Positions 6,119 through 6,316 of a stretch of DNA of 6,316 nucleotides are shown here, piece by piece. Source of the DNA: Bacteroidales bacterium UBA1736 (GTDB taxonomy: Bacteria; Bacteroidota; Bacteroidia; Bacteroidales; UBA932); assembly GCA_002315825.1 (NCBI GenBank), contig DCIC01000121.1, forward strand, positions 12,605 to 18,920. Direction: 5' to 3'. A model generated the notes under the pieces. That model was not told where the DNA came from and ran no database searches. It saw only the letters and a list, made by a program, of their open reading frames with translations. The translations under genes and the position numbers were made by a program. The stretch's first letter is position 1. Each line of letters opens with the position of its first letter.

Positions 6119-6316
6119 TCAACAATACATATTTACTATTGCCTCATAAAGCTCCTGCTTCCCGCTTGTCTGTGCAGGCTCTCCGTTCTTCTTCCCGTAT
6201 TCGTAAACCTGCTCGAGAGTGAGCTTGCCCTCTTCGAAGAGCTTTCCCTCTCCGCTGTCGAAAGAAGCATATCTCTTTGCCACCATTTCCTTGATAGGAG
6301 ACTTCTCGAGGAGCTC
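6119..6316 (-). CDS. xylA: Xylose isomerase, C-terminal 65 residues (5' end outside window)
   Basis: The visible part reads in one frame from the window edge to a TGA at 6121-6119. It matches the C-terminus of class II xylose isomerases: KRYASFDSGEGKLFEEGKL (visible residues 14-31 approximately), then LEQVYEYGKKNGEPAQTSGKQ and the closing helix ELYEAIVNMYC. XylA is a cytoplasmic, metal-dependent TIM-barrel enzyme converting D-xylose to D-xylulose. The metal ligands and catalytic residues lie upstream and cannot be checked here. Pairing with xylE one base downstream matches xylose catabolic operons of Bacteroides, where a xylulokinase gene and a Nudix-type regulator gene are commonly adjacent; these would be expected beyond the right edge. 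Confidence 0.94.
   Translation of the reverse strand, partial: ELLEKSPIKEMVAKRYASFDSGEGKLFEEGKLTLEQVYEYGKKNGEPAQTSGKQELYEAIVNMYC

Overview
The window looks like chromosomal DNA from a member of the Bacteroidales (phylum Bacteroidota), probably a gut-type species. Four things point there: a lipoprotein with an acidic Bacteroidota-style surface-export signal after its lipobox cysteine, a perforin-like (MACPF) domain on that lipoprotein, a DUF6249-type membrane protein beside an ECF sigma factor, and a TTTG/TAnnTTTG-like promoter with no Shine-Dalgarno sequence. All supported genes lie on the minus strand, so transcription runs from high to low coordinates. Coding density is high: the longest gaps without a gene are about 75 and 62 bases. 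I see no RNA gene, insertion sequence, CRISPR array or phage gene.

Right end (about 6316 to 4645): the last 65 codons of a xylose isomerase (xylA) are followed after one base by a complete XylE-type D-xylose:H+ symporter. Together they import D-xylose and convert it to D-xylulose.

Middle (about 4630 to 3285): a three-gene regulatory operon. It encodes a three-helix DUF6249-like membrane protein, an ECF sigma factor of 160 residues, and a two-helix membrane protein of 121 residues whose start overlaps the sigma stop (ATGA). The last is the natural candidate for an anti-sigma factor but lacks a zinc-binding motif. A sequence resembling an ECF promoter (GCAACC, 17 bases, GTCTAA) precedes the operon and may allow autoregulation.

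Left end (3261 to 1): behind a Bacteroidota housekeeping-type promoter lies a large surface lipoprotein of about 870 residues. It has a divergent MACPF domain and a C-terminal half of about 370 residues that I cannot assign. It is followed after 24 bases by a secreted NlpC/P60 peptidoglycan peptidase that runs into a LysM repeat at the window edge. The most interesting hypothesis is that the pore-forming-type lipoprotein and the wall hydrolase form a secreted effector or envelope-remodelling pair, placed next to a membrane-controlled ECF sigma factor. The coding sequences are clear; the functional coupling is inference.
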